53,512 nt of DNA, taken from an uncultured Porphyromonadaceae bacterium (GTDB lineage: Bacteria; Bacteroidota; Bacteroidia; Bacteroidales; Muribaculaceae). Positions 26,389 through 35,834 of this stretch are shown piece after piece (the first letter of the stretch is position 1; the number at the start of each line of letters is the position of its first letter). The stretch lies in contig CAMWLR010000010.1 of assembly GCA_947175215.1 (NCBI GenBank), positions 1-53,512 of the forward strand, in the 5' to 3' direction. A model generated the notes under the pieces. The model was not told where the DNA came from. It ran no database searches and saw only the letters and a program-made list of their open reading frames with translations. The translations under genes and the position numbers were made by a program.

Positions 26389-26428
26389 CAACAATTGTTG
26401 CGCATGACAAAATTTCTATATACCTTTG
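26389..26428 (+). promoter_or_regulatory. nrdDG promoter with overlapping palindrome
   Basis: TACCTTTG (26421-26428) is a perfect -7 box, with TTG (26398-26400) 20 bp upstream. The -33 region lies inside a perfect 12-bp palindrome, CAACAATTGTTG (26389-26400), a plausible operator. The predicted leader is about 65 nt. Confidence 0.65.
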
Positions 26429-26498
26429 TCGCCGGATTTGTTGCACGCCAACATTCCCTTATCGTCTTCCGAATAAATCCTGAAATCATCAACTATCC

Positions 26499-28706
26499 AT
26501 GATACAGACCGTTCTTAAACGCGATGGCCGCGTAGTCGGCTATAATGAAGAAAAAATCAAGGCAGCCATACGTAAAGCCATGCTCCAAACCCCTCTGGGT
26601 GAAGATGAGGCTTTGATCCATCGCATTACAGACCGCATCGGAGTCTCCGGCAAAGAACAGATGACAGTCGAGGAGATACAAGACCGTGTCGAACTTGAGT
26701 TGATGAAGTCGCCGCGCAAAGAGGTGGCAAAGCGCTACATCGCATACCGCGATCAGCGCAGCATCGCACGACGGGCCAAGACCCGCGATATATTCCTTGA
26801 GATCATCGAGGCTAAAAACAACGATATCACGCGCGAAAACGCCAACATGAATACCGACTCACCGGCCGGTATGATGATGAAATTCGCATCTGAGACAACC
26901 AAACCGTTTGTCGACGACTATCTTCTCACCACCGAGGCACGTCAGGCGGTCAAAGACGGGTATCTGCATATCCATGATAAGGATTATTATCCCACAAAAT
27001 CACTTACCTGTGTGCAGCATCCGCTTAACAACATCCTGCAACACGGTTTTATAGCAGGTCATGGTGAATCACGTCCGGCCAAACGCATCGAGACGGCCAG
27101 CGTGATAGCTTGCATTTCGCTTGAGACAGCCCAGAATGAGATGCATGGCGGTCAAGCAATCCCGGCATTTGACTTTTATCTCGCCCCCTTTGTCAGATCA
27201 TCTTATATCGAGGAACTCAAAAAAGCTGAGGCGGTCACAGGTGAGGACCTGTCTGATCTCTATCATGCACCTCTTAAGGATTACCTTAAGAAACCGCTCG
27301 ATGGCCTGAAAGGCAAGGAGAGAGCAGCCCAGCACGCCATGAACTGCACGGTCAGCCGTGTTCATCAGGCTATGGAGGCGTTTATCCACAACATGAATAC
27401 CATCCATTCTCGCGGGGGAAACCAGGTAGTATTCTCTTCTATCAACTACGGTACGGACACCTCTGCCGAAGGCCGTTGCGTGATAAGGGAGCTGTTGCAA
27501 TCGACTTACGAAGGTGTGGGTAACGGTGCCACCGCTATCTTCCCGATACAGATATGGAAAAAGAAACGCGGCGTAAATTACAACGAGGGAGACCCCAACT
27601 ATGATCTCTATCATCAGGCCTGTAAAGTTACCGCCCGCCGTTTCTTTCCCAACTTTGTCAATCTCGACGCCACCTTTAACCATCACGAGAAATGGACACC
27701 CGACGACCCCCAGAGGTACCTCTATGAGGTAGCAACAATGGGATGCCGCACGCGTGTCTTTGAGAACCGCTACGGTGAAAAAACATCTATCGGTCGTGGT
27801 AATATCAGTTTCTCGACCATCAATATCGTCAGACTCGCTATCGAGTGTATGCCGATCAAGGATGAGCAGGAACGTATTGAGAAATTTTTCAAGAAACTCG
27901 ACGACCTGCTTGAGATTACAGCCCGTCAACTTAACGACCGTTACGATTTCCAGAAAACAGCACTGGTCAAACAGTTCCCGTTGTTGATGAGCCGTCTGTG
28001 GAACGGTGCTGACAAACTCGACCGCAACGGCACTATAGAGGAGGTAATCAATCAGGGTACTCTCGGCATCGGATTTATCGGACTTGCCGAATGTCTGGTG
28101 GCCCTTACCGGCAAACATCACGGTGAGTCAGAGACCTCTCAGCAACTCGGTCTCCGCATCGTTTCTCACATGAGATCGCGTGCAAACGAGTTCTCAGAGA
28201 GATATGGCCACAATTTCTCCGTTTTGGCTACACCGGCCGAGGGACTATCAGGAAAATTTACAGCCAAAGACCGCAATAGTTTTGGTGTGCTGCCAGGCAT
28301 CACCGACAAGATCTATTATACCAACTCTAACCACGTACCGGTATATTATAAATGTTCGCCCCGCCACAAGGCTAAGATCGAGGGCCCCTATCACGAGCTT
28401 ACCCGTGGCGGTCATATATTTTATGTCGAGATAGACGGCGATGCAACCCACAACCCGCAGGCTATCGCCGACATCGTTGACCTGATGGATAAGAATAATA
28501 TCGGTTATTGCTCGGTAAACCATAACCGTAACCGCTGTATGGATTGCGGATATGAAGATGCTCAGGAAACCCTCGAGGAATGTCCTCATTGCGGTAGCCA
28601 TCATCTTGACAAGTTACAGCGAATTACCGGCTATCTCGTCGGCACGACAGACCGTTGGAACTCGGCCAAACTTGCTGAACTTAAAGATCGTGTCGTACAT
28701 AAATAA
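26499..28706 (+). CDS. nrdD: Anaerobic ribonucleoside-triphosphate reductase
   Basis: 735-residue class III reductase that makes deoxynucleoside triphosphates under anoxia with a glycyl radical. It has an N-terminal ATP-cone (about 1-95, MIQTVLKRDGRVVGYNEEKI onward) for allosteric control and a catalytic barrel with the conserved HSRGGNQVVFSSINYG segment. A C-terminal zinc site follows, with paired CxxC motifs (CMDCGY and CPHCGS). The radical site is RITGY with Gly711. Length is normal. nrdG, encoding its activase, follows 44 bp downstream. This supports an anaerobic lifestyle. Confidence 0.97.
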   Translation: MIQTVLKRDGRVVGYNEEKIKAAIRKAMLQTPLGEDEALIHRITDRIGVSGKEQMTVEEIQDRVELELMKSPRKEVAKRYIAYRDQRSIARRAKTRDIFLEIIEAKNNDITRENANMNTDSPAGMMMKFASETTKPFVDDYLLTTEARQAVKDGYLHIHDKDYYPTKSLTCVQHPLNNILQHGFIAGHGESRPAKRIETASVIACISLETAQNEMHGGQAIPAFDFYLAPFVRSSYIEELKKAEAVTGEDLSDLYHAPLKDYLKKPLDGLKGKERAAQHAMNCTVSRVHQAMEAFIHNMNTIHSRGGNQVVFSSINYGTDTSAEGRCVIRELLQSTYEGVGNGATAIFPIQIWKKKRGVNYNEGDPNYDLYHQACKVTARRFFPNFVNLDATFNHHEKWTPDDPQRYLYEVATMGCRTRVFENRYGEKTSIGRGNISFSTINIVRLAIECMPIKDEQERIEKFFKKLDDLLEITARQLNDRYDFQKTALVKQFPLLMSRLWNGADKLDRNGTIEEVINQGTLGIGFIGLAECLVALTGKHHGESETSQQLGLRIVSHMRSRANEFSERYGHNFSVLATPAEGLSGKFTAKDRNSFGVLPGITDKIYYTNSNHVPVYYKCSPRHKAKIEGPYHELTRGGHIFYVEIDGDATHNPQAIADIVDLMDKNNIGYCSVNHNRNRCMDCGYEDAQETLEECPHCGSHHLDKLQRITGYLVGTTDRWNSAKLAELKDRVVHK

Positions 28707-28750
28707 TATCATCCTTGTAATGAGCCTGCCGGCGGTCTGTATCAGCGTAT

Positions 28751-29248
28751 ATGACTGACAACATCAGAATAATTGATATAGTCCCGGGAACGTCAGTAGA
28801 CGGCCCGGGACTACGTACATCTATTTATCTTGCCGGTTGCAGACATCAGTGTCCGGGCTGCCACAACCCCCAATCGTGGGATTTTAACGCAGGAAAAGAG
28901 ATGTCTACTGATGATATAATCACTGAAATAGATCGCCACGGATTCAATGTGACACTCACCGGCGGTGACCCGATATACAGATGGAAAGAGCTGTTGCCGT
29001 TAGTCGAGCGGTTGCACGGTAAAGGATACACTATCTGGTGCTACACCGGTTTTCTTTATGAAGAAATTTGCGAGAAAATGCCGGGGATAGATCGGTTCTT
29101 ACAATTTGTTGAAGTATTGGTCGACGGTCCGTTTATCGAGGTCCTAAGAGATACTACGCTATTATTCAAGGGGTCATCTAATCAGCGGTTAATTGATATA
29201 AAGAGATCTTCACCGGGTAAAGTCTCTTTATGGAGGTCACATTTCTGA
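28751..29248 (+). CDS. nrdG: Anaerobic ribonucleotide reductase activating protein
   Basis: 165-residue radical SAM enzyme that generates the glycyl radical on NrdD. The cluster motif CxxxCxxC is at Cys30, Cys34 and Cys37 (GCRHQCPGCHNP), followed by a glycine-rich SAM-binding motif TLTGGDP. It lacks extra domains, as usual for NrdG. It lies just downstream of nrdD in the same direction without an intervening promoter. Confidence 0.96.
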   Translation: MTDNIRIIDIVPGTSVDGPGLRTSIYLAGCRHQCPGCHNPQSWDFNAGKEMSTDDIITEIDRHGFNVTLTGGDPIYRWKELLPLVERLHGKGYTIWCYTGFLYEEICEKMPGIDRFLQFVEVLVDGPFIEVLRDTTLLFKGSSNQRLIDIKRSSPGKVSLWRSHF

Positions 29249-29390
29249 TAGAATTAAGAGTCTAACCTTATTATACAGAAAGAATGTAAACGAACTTTTT
29301 CAGTATCCGTATGTTAAGGAAATATGCAGAGTCTTAAGCTCTCGTAAAATGATTTCAGTCATTAGTCTGTTTTATTTAATTATTACGGAA

Positions 29391-29912
29391 ATGAAAAAGT
29401 ATCTTTTAATCATCGTCGCTATCATTGCGACATCATTTGCTTCGTTTGCTCAGAAGCCAGAATTATATGTCGGATACGGCGGTTACACCCAGATGGATGC
29501 AACAAATATGCATGATGACTGGAATAGCGTCAACAATGCCTGGGGAGCGGTGACTGTTGGTGTAAACTTTAAGGTCGCACCTAAATTCTGGATCGGCCCA
29601 AGTTACACAATCTCAAGCACAACCACCAAAGGACCTGAGTCGTCATCGATACTCTATAATGCAGTCATGCTTAACGGACGTTATCAGTATTGGAGCAATC
29701 GCGTGGTCAAACTCTACGGCCAGCTTGGTCTGGGTGTTGAAATATCACACATGATGCCCAAACATTTCGATTCTTATAACAAGACTTATTTTGCATATCA
29801 GATTTCTCCGCTCGGTGCCGAAGCACAGATCGCCAATAATGTTTCGCTATATGGCGAGCTCGGTTTCGGTGCTCAGGGTCTATTGCAAGTCGGTGTCAGA
29901 TTCGGACTTTGA
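29391..29912 (+). CDS. Small outer membrane beta-barrel protein
   Basis: 173 residues; the family is not recognised beyond the fold type. There is a clear signal peptide (MKKYLLIIVAIIATSFASFAQ), then about 150 residues of alternating polar/aromatic strands (for example YVGYGGYTQ, WGAVTVGVNFKV, LYGQLGLGVEIS). It ends in VGVRFGL, a strand with near-terminal Phe typical of outer-membrane barrels. It is probably an eight-stranded barrel. The frame extends 14 codons upstream, but ATG 29391 gives the proper signal sequence. No TAnnTTTG box is evident in the 142-bp gap after nrdG. Confidence 0.75.
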   Translation: MKKYLLIIVAIIATSFASFAQKPELYVGYGGYTQMDATNMHDDWNSVNNAWGAVTVGVNFKVAPKFWIGPSYTISSTTTKGPESSSILYNAVMLNGRYQYWSNRVVKLYGQLGLGVEISHMMPKHFDSYNKTYFAYQISPLGAEAQIANNVSLYGELGFGAQGLLQVGVRFGL

Positions 29913-29937
29913 CACTCATGAAGGGCTAAGAAATCGG

Positions 29938-29969
29938 TTTGTAAAACTCAAAAAAAATATCTAACTTTG
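29938..29969 (+). promoter_or_regulatory. Promoter of the dxr-rseP-rimM operon
   Basis: TTTG (29938-29941), a 20-bp spacer and TAACTTTG (29962-29969) form a textbook Bacteroidota promoter. Transcription should begin near 29973, within the first bases of the hairpin at 29971-30000. Confidence 0.78.
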
Positions 29970-29970
29970 C

Positions 29971-30000
29971 AAGATGGAATGGGTTATCCCGTTCCATCTT
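29971..30000 (+). promoter_or_regulatory. 5'-terminal stem-loop of the dxr transcript
   Basis: AAGATGGAATGGG (29971-29983) pairs with CCCGTTCCATCTT (29988-30000), with one G-T pair, around a TTAT loop. It starts right after the -7 box and ends 6 nt before ATG 30007. It would therefore make up almost the whole leader and could control mRNA stability or ribosome access. Confidence 0.65.
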
Positions 30001-30006
30001 GATTTT

Positions 30007-31209
30007 ATGAAAGAAAACCATCATCAAATAAAAAATATCGCGATCCTCGGTTCGACAGGGTCGATCGGCCGGCAAACACTTGATGTCTGTCAGGAATACC
30101 CCGACAGGCTGCGTCCGACTGTGCTTGTCGCCGGCAGAAAGGTCGAAGAACTCGCAGCGCAGGCGTTGCAATGGCATCCCAAACTGGTGGTGATAGCAAA
30201 TCCGACTCTCGAAACCAGACTGGCATCACAGTTATCCGGGACTGATATTGCCGTCGCATCCGGCGAGCAGGCAATAAAGGATGCAATGTCTGCCGATTTT
30301 GTCGATATCGTTGTCACCGCTACTGTCGGGTACAGCGGTCTCGCGCCGACCCTGGCTGCCATTGAAGCCGGCAAAGAGATAGCTCTCGCCAATAAAGAAA
30401 CTCTCGTTGTGGCCGGCGAACTTGTCACCCGCAAACTCTCAAAAAGTAAATCAACGGTTATCCCCGTTGATTCCGAACATTCGGCTATCTACCAATGTCT
30501 TGTAGGAGAGACACCTGAATCGGTTAAAAAACTTATCATTACCGCATCGGGCGGACCGTTCCGCACATGGTCGCTCGATCAGATCCGCAATGCCACACGC
30601 GCTGACGCACTGCGTCATCCCAACTGGTCAATGGGTGCAAAAATCACCATTGACTCGGCAACAATGGTCAATAAGGCCTTTGAGATAATTGAGGCCCGTT
30701 GGCTGTTTGGTATTGAGGCTGACCACATCGAGGCGATCGTGCATCCTCAATCAATTGTTCACTCGATGGTAGAGTTTGTTGACGGATCTGTCAAGGCACA
30801 ACTCGGCACACCGGATATGCGAGGCCCGATCAGGTATGCACTGGCCGGGGCTACCCGTCGGGCAACCTCATCAAAAGGGCTTGATTTCAGTACCTTATCT
30901 ACATTGACATTTGAGCAACCAGACACCAGCCGTTTCCCCGGAATCACCTTGGCACGATTGTCTTTAGAGAGGGGAGGACTGGTGCCTTGTGTCATCAATG
31001 CTGCAAATGAGATAGCGGTGGCATCATTCCTTGAGGATAAAATCAGATTTATTGACATCTATCCATTGATAATCAATGCAGTAACAACAATGGATACAGA
31101 TATTTTACATCCGGGCTATGACGATTATGTCGAGTGTAATCTCGTCACCCGTCAACGCACAGCCGAAATGGTTGAGAAACTCGCCACGACCTCAGTATTC
31201 ACATTTTAA
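30007..31209 (+). CDS. dxr: 1-deoxy-D-xylulose 5-phosphate reductoisomerase
   Basis: 400-residue NADPH-dependent enzyme of the MEP isoprenoid pathway that converts DXP to MEP. The nucleotide-binding GSTGSIG lies at residues 15-21. The metal and substrate sites are seen in NKETLV, PVDSEHSAIYQCL, TASGGPFR and the HPNWSMGAKITIDSATMVNK segment with KAFEIIEA. The open frame extends upstream through the leader hairpin, but ATG 30007 matches the family start. It heads a run of eight same-strand genes with small gaps. ispH at 8559 belongs to the same pathway. Confidence 0.96.
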   Translation: MKENHHQIKNIAILGSTGSIGRQTLDVCQEYPDRLRPTVLVAGRKVEELAAQALQWHPKLVVIANPTLETRLASQLSGTDIAVASGEQAIKDAMSADFVDIVVTATVGYSGLAPTLAAIEAGKEIALANKETLVVAGELVTRKLSKSKSTVIPVDSEHSAIYQCLVGETPESVKKLIITASGGPFRTWSLDQIRNATRADALRHPNWSMGAKITIDSATMVNKAFEIIEARWLFGIEADHIEAIVHPQSIVHSMVEFVDGSVKAQLGTPDMRGPIRYALAGATRRATSSKGLDFSTLSTLTFEQPDTSRFPGITLARLSLERGGLVPCVINAANEIAVASFLEDKIRFIDIYPLIINAVTTMDTDILHPGYDDYVECNLVTRQRTAEMVEKLATTSVFTF

Positions 31210-31236
31210 CCGACTCTCCCCAATCAGATCACTGTA

Positions 31237-32559
31237 ATGGAATCATTCCTCATAAAGGCCCTGCAACTAATTGCCGCACTCTCACTATTGGTAATCATAC
31301 ATGAGTTCGGCCATTTCTTATGGGCCCGCGTATTTAAGATAAGAGTTGAGAAATTCTATCTGTTTTTCAATCCCTGGTTTACGCTGTTTAAGTGGAAACC
31401 CAAAAAGAGCGATACCGAGTATGGTATCGGGTGGCTACCTCTCGGCGGTTACGTAAAAATCGCCGGAATGGTGGATGAGTCAATGGATAAAGAGCAGATG
31501 GCTCAACCGCCTAAACCTGATGAATTCAGGGTTAAACCGGCATGGCAACGCCTGTTGGTAATGACAGGCGGCGTACTCAACAACTTTATCCTCGCCATCA
31601 TCATTTACGCCGGTATCGCATGGTACTGGGGAGAGAAAACAATCCCATACCAAAACGCATACGAGGGGATGGATTTCGCCCCTGCAGCCATTGAGTTAGG
31701 TTTCCGCAACGGTGACATCCTGCTCTCGGCAGACGGCAGGGAGATAAATCAGAAAGATCGCGGGCATCTGTTCAAACTACTTGAATCAAAGACAGTAACT
31801 GTCTTACGCAACCATCGCGACACCATTGACATCTTACTGCCCAAGAATGCTATTGAGCAGCTTGATGCCGAACAGGGATTCATGGGGTATCGTATCCCTG
31901 TCTTTGTCAACAAGGTAGTCCCGGGCGAACCGGCAGCCAAAGCAGGCTTGCAACCCGATGACCGTATTATCGCCGTAGGAGACTCGCTAACGCCCTCTTT
32001 TGGCGAGCTTTCCCGGGCATTGTATCTTAACGGAGGACGTAATACAACGGTTACACTACTGCGTGGCAATGACACTATCTCGGTAGCCGTCACCCCGACA
32101 GCTGACGGCAAACTCGGATTTGAACTCAAAAAACCGCTTGAGATATTTGAGTGCGACACAACCCGGTATGGATTTCTGGAATCAATACCCGTCGGAGTGA
32201 CCAACGGTACAGAGATGCTTGTGACATACGTCGGTTCACTCAAACATATCTTCTCTAAGAAAGGGGCTGAGTCGATCGGAGGTTTCGGCGCAATAGGCAA
32301 TATGTTCCCGGCCAAATGGAATTGGTTGACTTTCTGGGAGATGACAGCATTCTTGTCAATCATCCTCGCGTTTATGAATCTGTTGCCAATCCCGGCGCTC
32401 GATGGCGGTCATGTCGCATTCTTGTTATGGGAAGTAATTACACGTCGCAAACCGTCAGACAAGTTCCTCGAGAAGGCCCAGATGGCCGGAATGCTGTTCC
32501 TGATCGCACTGCTGCTGTATGCAAACTTCAATGATATCTATCGTTTTTTCATTAAATAG
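31237..32559 (+). CDS. rseP: RIP metalloprotease RseP
   Basis: 440-residue site-2 protease of the inner membrane that cuts transmembrane segments of anti-sigma factors and leftover signal peptides. The zinc site HEFGH lies at His22, Glu23 and His26 in the first helix, and the third ligand in LDGGH at Asp389. A PDZ domain is seen at about 205-290 (VVPGEPAAKAGLQPDD), with a degenerate region before it. It starts 27 bp after dxr, the usual neighbour in this phylum. The substrate anti-sigma factor is not apparent nearby. Confidence 0.95.
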   Translation: MESFLIKALQLIAALSLLVIIHEFGHFLWARVFKIRVEKFYLFFNPWFTLFKWKPKKSDTEYGIGWLPLGGYVKIAGMVDESMDKEQMAQPPKPDEFRVKPAWQRLLVMTGGVLNNFILAIIIYAGIAWYWGEKTIPYQNAYEGMDFAPAAIELGFRNGDILLSADGREINQKDRGHLFKLLESKTVTVLRNHRDTIDILLPKNAIEQLDAEQGFMGYRIPVFVNKVVPGEPAAKAGLQPDDRIIAVGDSLTPSFGELSRALYLNGGRNTTVTLLRGNDTISVAVTPTADGKLGFELKKPLEIFECDTTRYGFLESIPVGVTNGTEMLVTYVGSLKHIFSKKGAESIGGFGAIGNMFPAKWNWLTFWEMTAFLSIILAFMNLLPIPALDGGHVAFLLWEVITRRKPSDKFLEKAQMAGMLFLIALLLYANFNDIYRFFIK

Positions 32560-32568
32560 CAATCGGCA

Positions 32569-33747
32569 ATGAAGGTTCTCAAGTTAAAGAAAGGTAAAGA
32601 GGAATCACTTGACCGTTTTCATCCATGGGTATTCTCAGGTGCTCTCGTTGACAATCAGCCTGATGTCGATGAGGGTGAGGTAGTTGGCGTTGAGACCTCA
32701 AGCGGCCGTTTCATAGGCACCGGCCATTATCAGATCGGCTCTATAGCCGTGAGAATACTTGATTTCTCAGACCGCAAGATTGATGCCGAGTTTTTTGCCG
32801 AGCGTCTTGGTGAGGCATTTGCCGTAAGGAAAGCCCTCGGTTTGCAACGTCCTGACAATACGACATACCGCCTTGTGCACGGCGAGGGTGATTTCCTCCC
32901 CGGCCTGGTGATTGACATATATGGACCTACGGCAGTCGTACAGGCTCATTCACCGGGTATGCACTATTGCCGAGATATTATTGCCCGCTGTCTTGTCGAA
33001 CTCAAAGGAGCAGGTATCGAGAATGTCTATTATAAATCAGAGACCACCCTGCCATATAAAGCAAGGCTCGATCCTCAGAACGATTATCTTATAGGTGGAT
33101 ATGTCGGCAATGAGGCTCTTGAGAATGGACTCAAGTTTAATATCGACTGGCTACGAGGTCAAAAGACCGGTTTCTTTGTAGATCAACGAGATAACCGCGC
33201 GTTGTTACAGCATTACTCTAAAGGACGCAAAGTCCTGAATATGTTCTGCTACACCGGCGGTTTCTCGGTCTATGCCCTCCGCGGGGACGCCCGACTGGTT
33301 CATTCGGTCGATTCGTCAGAAAAAGCGATCACGCTCACAGATGCCAATGTCGCTCTGAATTTCCCCGGTGACGCGCGCCACAGAGCGTATGCCGAGGATG
33401 CGTTCAAATTTCTCGACAAAATGGAGGACGGAGCATACGATCTGGTCATACTCGACCCGCCGGCGTTCGCTAAACACCGCAGTGCGTTGCGCAACGCGTT
33501 GAGAGGTTATCAGAAACTCAATTTCAAGGCGATGGAGAAACTTGCCCCCGGCAGCATACTCTTTACATTCTCATGCTCACAGGCCGTGAGCCGCGAACAG
33601 TTCAGGCTCGCTGTATTTTCGGCTGCCGCACAGAGCGGTCGCAAGATCAGGATTCTTCATCAGCTGACACAGCCGGCCGATCATCCGGTAAATATCTATC
33701 ATCCAGAGGGTGAATACCTCAAAGGTCTTGTACTTTACGTTGAATAA
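32569..33747 (+). CDS. Class I SAM-dependent rRNA methyltransferase (RlmI-like)
   Basis: 392 residues: an N-terminal PUA-like RNA-binding domain (about 1-75, MKVLKLKKGKEESLDRFHPW onward), a central linker domain, and a Rossmann methyltransferase with NMFCYTGGFSVYAL as the SAM motif and LDPPAFAK as the catalytic DPP motif. The architecture matches RlmI/YccW, which makes 5-methylcytosine in 23S rRNA; the exact target base cannot be assigned by eye. It starts 9 bp after rseP and 20 bp before the peptidase, so it is within the operon. rimM downstream also serves ribosome biogenesis. Confidence 0.9.
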   Translation: MKVLKLKKGKEESLDRFHPWVFSGALVDNQPDVDEGEVVGVETSSGRFIGTGHYQIGSIAVRILDFSDRKIDAEFFAERLGEAFAVRKALGLQRPDNTTYRLVHGEGDFLPGLVIDIYGPTAVVQAHSPGMHYCRDIIARCLVELKGAGIENVYYKSETTLPYKARLDPQNDYLIGGYVGNEALENGLKFNIDWLRGQKTGFFVDQRDNRALLQHYSKGRKVLNMFCYTGGFSVYALRGDARLVHSVDSSEKAITLTDANVALNFPGDARHRAYAEDAFKFLDKMEDGAYDLVILDPPAFAKHRSALRNALRGYQKLNFKAMEKLAPGSILFTFSCSQAVSREQFRLAVFSAAAQSGRKIRILHQLTQPADHPVNIYHPEGEYLKGLVLYVE

Positions 33748-33767
33748 TAAATGCCTCATAAGATATA

Positions 33768-35813
33768 ATGAAACTTCATAAGACAATAACGATGGCCGCA
33801 GTCCTGGCCACAGCAACCACAGCAATGGCAAACAATCTTGATCCCAATAACCCCTCGGGCACAGTCGTAGACCGATTTGCAGATATCGAGGTTCTCAGAT
33901 ATGTAGTACACGGCTTTGAGGAACTTACTCTCAATCAAAAGAAATTTATCTATTATTTAACCGAGGCTGCCTTACAGGGGCGTGACATCCTGTGGGATCA
34001 GAACGGCAAATATAACCTGCCGTTGCGTCAGCTTCTTGAGACTGTTTATGTCAATTATGACGGAGACAAGAACTCAGAGGAGTTTAAGGCATTTGAGAAA
34101 TACCTCAAGCAAGTAGAGTTTGGCAACGGCGCGTATCATCATTACTCAATGGACAAATTTGTCCCCGGATTTTCGGCCGAGTGGCTTGAGCAACAACTCA
34201 AGAATCTGTCAGATAAGAATATCTATAAAGTTGACGCCAATCAGTTACGTCCGGTGTTGAGTCTGATTTTCGATCCGAAGTTCATGCCCAAAAGGGTAAA
34301 TCAGGCTGCCGGCGAAGACCTCATACTTACATCGGCATGCAACCTTTATGAAAATATATCACAGCCCGAGGTCGAAGCCTATTATGCGGCACTGAAAGAT
34401 ACAACTGATCTCACCCCCATATCATACGGTCTCAATTCAAGACTGGTAAAAACTCCTGACGGAGTTATCATGGAGGAGGTCTATCGTCTCGGCGGCTATT
34501 ACAGCGCCGCAATAGAGCGTATCATAGACAATCTTGAGAAAGCAAAAAAATATGCCGAGTCGCCTCAACAGGCAGCCGTGATCGATGAACTCATCAAATT
34601 CTATACCACCGGTGATCTTAAACTGTTTGACTCATATTCTATCCTCTGGACAGAGGACACCGATTCACAGGTAGACTTTATAAACGGTTTTATCGAGAGT
34701 TACGGCGATCCTCTGGGGATGACCGGCTCTTGGGAATCAATCGTAAATTTCAGAGACGAGACGGCATCCAACCGTACCCGTGTGCTTGCCTCAAACGCCC
34801 AGTGGTTTGAGTCTAATTCACCGGTTGACCCCCGTTTCCGAAAACCCGAGGTAAAAGGTGTGAGTGCCAAAGTCATCAATGCCGCCATTCTTGCCGGAGA
34901 CTCGTATCCTGCAACCCCAATTGGTATCAACTTACCGAATGCCAACTGGATACGTGCAGCCCACGGGTCAAAATCGGTAACTATCGAGAATATCACTCGC
35001 GCTTATGATGACGCCTCGCACGGCAACGGATTTAACGAAGAGTTTGTAATCGACGAGCCCACACGCGAACTCCTCGACAAATATCTCTTTATCACCGATA
35101 ATCTTCACACCGACCTGCACGAATGTCTCGGACACGGCTCAGGCCGTCTGTTGCCCGGTGTAGACCCCGATGCGCTCAAGGCTCACGGCTCAACACTCGA
35201 GGAAACACGTGCCGACCTGTTTGCGCTCTATTATCTTGCAGATCCCAAACTCATCGAAATGGGGCTGCTCGATAATCCGGACGCTTACAAAGCCGAGTAT
35301 TATAAGTATATGCTCAACGGTCTGATGACCCAGCTCATGAGAATCGAGCTCGGTAAAGATGTAGAGGAGGCTCACATGCGTAACCGCAAACTTATCGCCG
35401 AGTGGGTACTCGAGCATGGCGCAGCCGATAACGTGGTCCAACTGATAAAACTCGACGACAAGACCTTCGTCAAGATCAACGACTATAACAAACTGCGAGA
35501 TCTGTTTGGTCAGCTTCTCGGAGAGATACAGCGCATTAAGAGTGAAGGTGACTATGCTGCCGGTGAGGCACTTGTCGAGAAATATGCCGTTAAGGTTAAC
35601 CCCGAGCTCCACAATGAGGTCCTGGCTCGTTATGCCACTCTCGACATAGCTCCTTACAAAGGTTTTGTCAATCCCGTATACACTGCCGTTGATGCTAACG
35701 GCAATCCCACTGATAATGAGAGCGAGATCGCAGACATAAAGGTGACTTACACCGAGGATTATATACCTCAGATGTTACGCTATTCTCGCGATTATTCGCC
35801 TCTTACTAAATAA
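33768..35813 (+). CDS. Dipeptidyl peptidase III (family M49), exported
   Basis: 681-residue zinc peptidase that removes dipeptides from the N-terminus of short peptides. The M49 zinc motif HECLGH is at His451, Glu452 and His456, and the second motif EETRAD lies at 478-483. Bacteroides thetaiotaomicron DPP III is, as I recall, also a HECLGH variant with Cys in this motif. A signal peptide-like N-terminus (KLHKTITMAAVLATATTAMA) suggests a periplasmic enzyme, whereas many M49 enzymes are cytosolic. It lies in the dxr-rseP operon and may feed amino-acid uptake from peptides. Confidence 0.93.
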   Translation: MKLHKTITMAAVLATATTAMANNLDPNNPSGTVVDRFADIEVLRYVVHGFEELTLNQKKFIYYLTEAALQGRDILWDQNGKYNLPLRQLLETVYVNYDGDKNSEEFKAFEKYLKQVEFGNGAYHHYSMDKFVPGFSAEWLEQQLKNLSDKNIYKVDANQLRPVLSLIFDPKFMPKRVNQAAGEDLILTSACNLYENISQPEVEAYYAALKDTTDLTPISYGLNSRLVKTPDGVIMEEVYRLGGYYSAAIERIIDNLEKAKKYAESPQQAAVIDELIKFYTTGDLKLFDSYSILWTEDTDSQVDFINGFIESYGDPLGMTGSWESIVNFRDETASNRTRVLASNAQWFESNSPVDPRFRKPEVKGVSAKVINAAILAGDSYPATPIGINLPNANWIRAAHGSKSVTIENITRAYDDASHGNGFNEEFVIDEPTRELLDKYLFITDNLHTDLHECLGHGSGRLLPGVDPDALKAHGSTLEETRADLFALYYLADPKLIEMGLLDNPDAYKAEYYKYMLNGLMTQLMRIELGKDVEEAHMRNRKLIAEWVLEHGAADNVVQLIKLDDKTFVKINDYNKLRDLFGQLLGEIQRIKSEGDYAAGEALVEKYAVKVNPELHNEVLARYATLDIAPYKGFVNPVYTAVDANGNPTDNESEIADIKVTYTEDYIPQMLRYSRDYSPLTK

Positions 35814-35834
35814 TATGACTATATCTTTGACAGT

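Noticed and set aside
27198-28121. A 307-codon minus-strand open frame inside nrdD
   Set aside because: It is antisense to the catalytic core of nrdD and its product has Cys/His/Val-rich composition without motifs.
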